Shown here piece by piece: positions 63,114-64,000 of a DNA stretch of 64,000 bases. A program made the position numbers and the translations under genes. The DNA is from an uncultured Lachnospiraceae bacterium (lineage in GTDB: Bacteria; Bacillota; Clostridia; Lachnospirales; Lachnospiraceae): positions 10,021-74,020 of the forward strand of contig CAJTQO010000015.1 of assembly GCA_910578405.1 (NCBI GenBank). Reading direction: 5' to 3'. Each line of letters starts with the position of its first letter. The first letter of the stretch is position 1. The notes below the pieces were generated by a model, which did no database searches, was not told where the DNA came from, and saw nothing but the letters and a program-made list of their open reading frames with translations.

Positions 63114-63584
63114 ACCTCCACTCGCTCCTCTCTTTATGCTTTCCTCTCTATTTCAGCCTCACTCCAGCCCATGCCGCTGCACGGCATCCTGCCGCTTTCC
63201 CAATTCCCCCATACCGTTTGCAAAAAACATCCGCTTCCCTGGCCTGTCCCGGTAAAGCGCAAAACGTTATAGGGAGGGAATTGTTTGGCCTTAACTTTAT
63301 TTTAAGCCATTGCAAACAGAAAAACAAGCGCACAGGAAAACTGACAAACTTCCTTCCGCCGCCTGAAACACTGTTTATGGAATGTTTATCAAACCTTCCA
63401 AAAAGCAGTTGACACAAATCCGAAACCGGACTATAATACCTCTTACACTGATTCTGAAATCGGACTTAAGGAGCAATCTGGTGATATGTCAAGCTGATTT
63501 TTAAAAAGATATTGATATGTTTTTTATATAAAAGGGTAACTTTAATAGACCTACATTTCAAAAAGAATGTATGTTCGATATGGA
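63114..63584. other. Gene-free stretch with orphan promoter and IS110 end
   Basis: From 63114 to about 63400 nothing is assignable. A strong rightward promoter with duplicated dyads and a ribosome-binding site follows (63409-63490), but its frame stops after seven codons. From about 63484 to 63584 is AT-rich DNA that is probably the terminal part of the IS110-like element. Confidence 0.5.
63409..63437 (+). promoter_or_regulatory. Strong promoter with duplicated operator, gene disrupted
   Basis: TTGACA and TATAAT with a 17-base spacer. AATCCGAAACCGGACT (63417-63432) lies inside it and a related ATTCTGAAATCGGACT lies at 63451-63466. AAGGAG at 63468-63473 and a GTG at 63481 follow, but the frame ends at a TAA after seven codons. 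Confidence 0.7.
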
Positions 63585-64000
63585 TTATTTAGTTGATGTA
63601 TCCAGCGATATGCCGGAGTACAGTTGGTTTCTGGCCAGCAATCCATAAACCAATCGAACGAATTTACGTGAAGTCAGTGCGAGTGCTCGTTTGTGTTGAT
63701 GTTTGGGAACTTCGTTGTACTTCTTGCGATAGTACGCCCCATATTCAACATTGTGTTTTCTCATACTGTTGGCAGCTTCGCCAAGATAGTACCTAAGATA
63801 CCGGTTACCGGCTTTGGTCATGGGAGTATCTTCTCCATCGAAGCCTCCGGACTGGTTTGATTTCCAGCAAAGGCCGGCATATTTAGCAAGGGCATCTGAG
63901 GATGTGAATGCGGATATGTCGCCAATTTCAGCAACAATGCCACCGGCAAACACTGGGCCTATGCCATCAATAGACTGAAGGATGATAAAAGCATTGGGGT
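63585..64000 (-). mobile_element. IS110-family transposase, C-terminal part (cut by window edge)
   Basis: The last 138 codons of a transposase whose start lies beyond the right edge. LQSIDGIGPVFAGGIVAEIG, FTSSDALAKYAGLCWKSNQS, TKAGNRYLRYYLGEAANSMR and KFVRLVYGLLARNQLY are the C-terminal (Transposase_20) domain of IS110-type DEDD recombinases, which use a serine and a bridge RNA. No stops or shifts in the visible part. The element's 3' end probably lies near 63484. Confidence 0.92.

Overview
The window looks like chromosomal DNA of a Gram-positive, anaerobic, spore-forming gut Firmicute, most likely Lachnospiraceae. The evidence is the protein content (a SpoIIAA-type start at the left edge, a T-box-controlled valS followed by folC, PadR/DUF1700/DUF4097, a TIGR03915/TIGR03916 DNA-repair pair, class B sortase with LCP protein, GH110/GH172/GH3/GH13 enzymes), strong AGGAGG ribosome-binding sites and TTGACA/TATAAT promoters. 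I saw no rRNA or tRNA genes and no CRISPR array. The species cannot be fixed from the sequence alone.

Layout. 1-7150: start of an anti-anti-sigma gene, then a leftward valS-folC-small ORF-TPR operon behind a full T-box leader, then a 37-bp tandem repeat array. 7168-13700: chemotaxis receptor, small membrane protein, ECF transporter S component with a structured leader, PspC, and an autoregulated-looking PadR-DUF1700-DUF4097 operon. 13845-23437: GH13 amylase, endonuclease IV, a nuclease-helicase, an HPr-like protein, an SOS-type repair pair with two LexA boxes around its promoter, and asnA. 23570-31999: GH110-like beta-helix enzyme, two MATE transporters (one with a long Gln-rich N-terminal extension), and a sugar isomerase/dehydrogenase pair. 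32139-40497: an exopolysaccharide locus (priming transferase, PRTase, HAD protein, GT4, polymerase, ATP-grasp, flippase). 40842-44053: class B sortase, LCP protein and a secreted protein ending in a sortase-like motif. 44693-56216: CPBP protease, GH3, regulator pair, metabolic enzymes, another MATE, GH172. 56247-64000: YyaL, two more MATEs, HIT protein, lipoprotein, and an IS110-family transposase cut by the right edge.

The most interesting theme is possible surface variation. The sortase operon is preceded by a 424-bp segment bounded by perfect 28-bp inverted repeats, the exopolysaccharide promoter sits in the loop of a 27/28-bp inverted repeat, and an exopolysaccharide gene is split by a one-base change in a T7 run. 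All three could be switches; none has been shown to be one here, and no recombinase gene is visible. A second theme is repeated growth of purine-rich simple sequence on the coding strand of leftward genes (valS leader, GH110 upstream region, MATE N-terminus, DUF4097 acidic stretch, lipoprotein linker).
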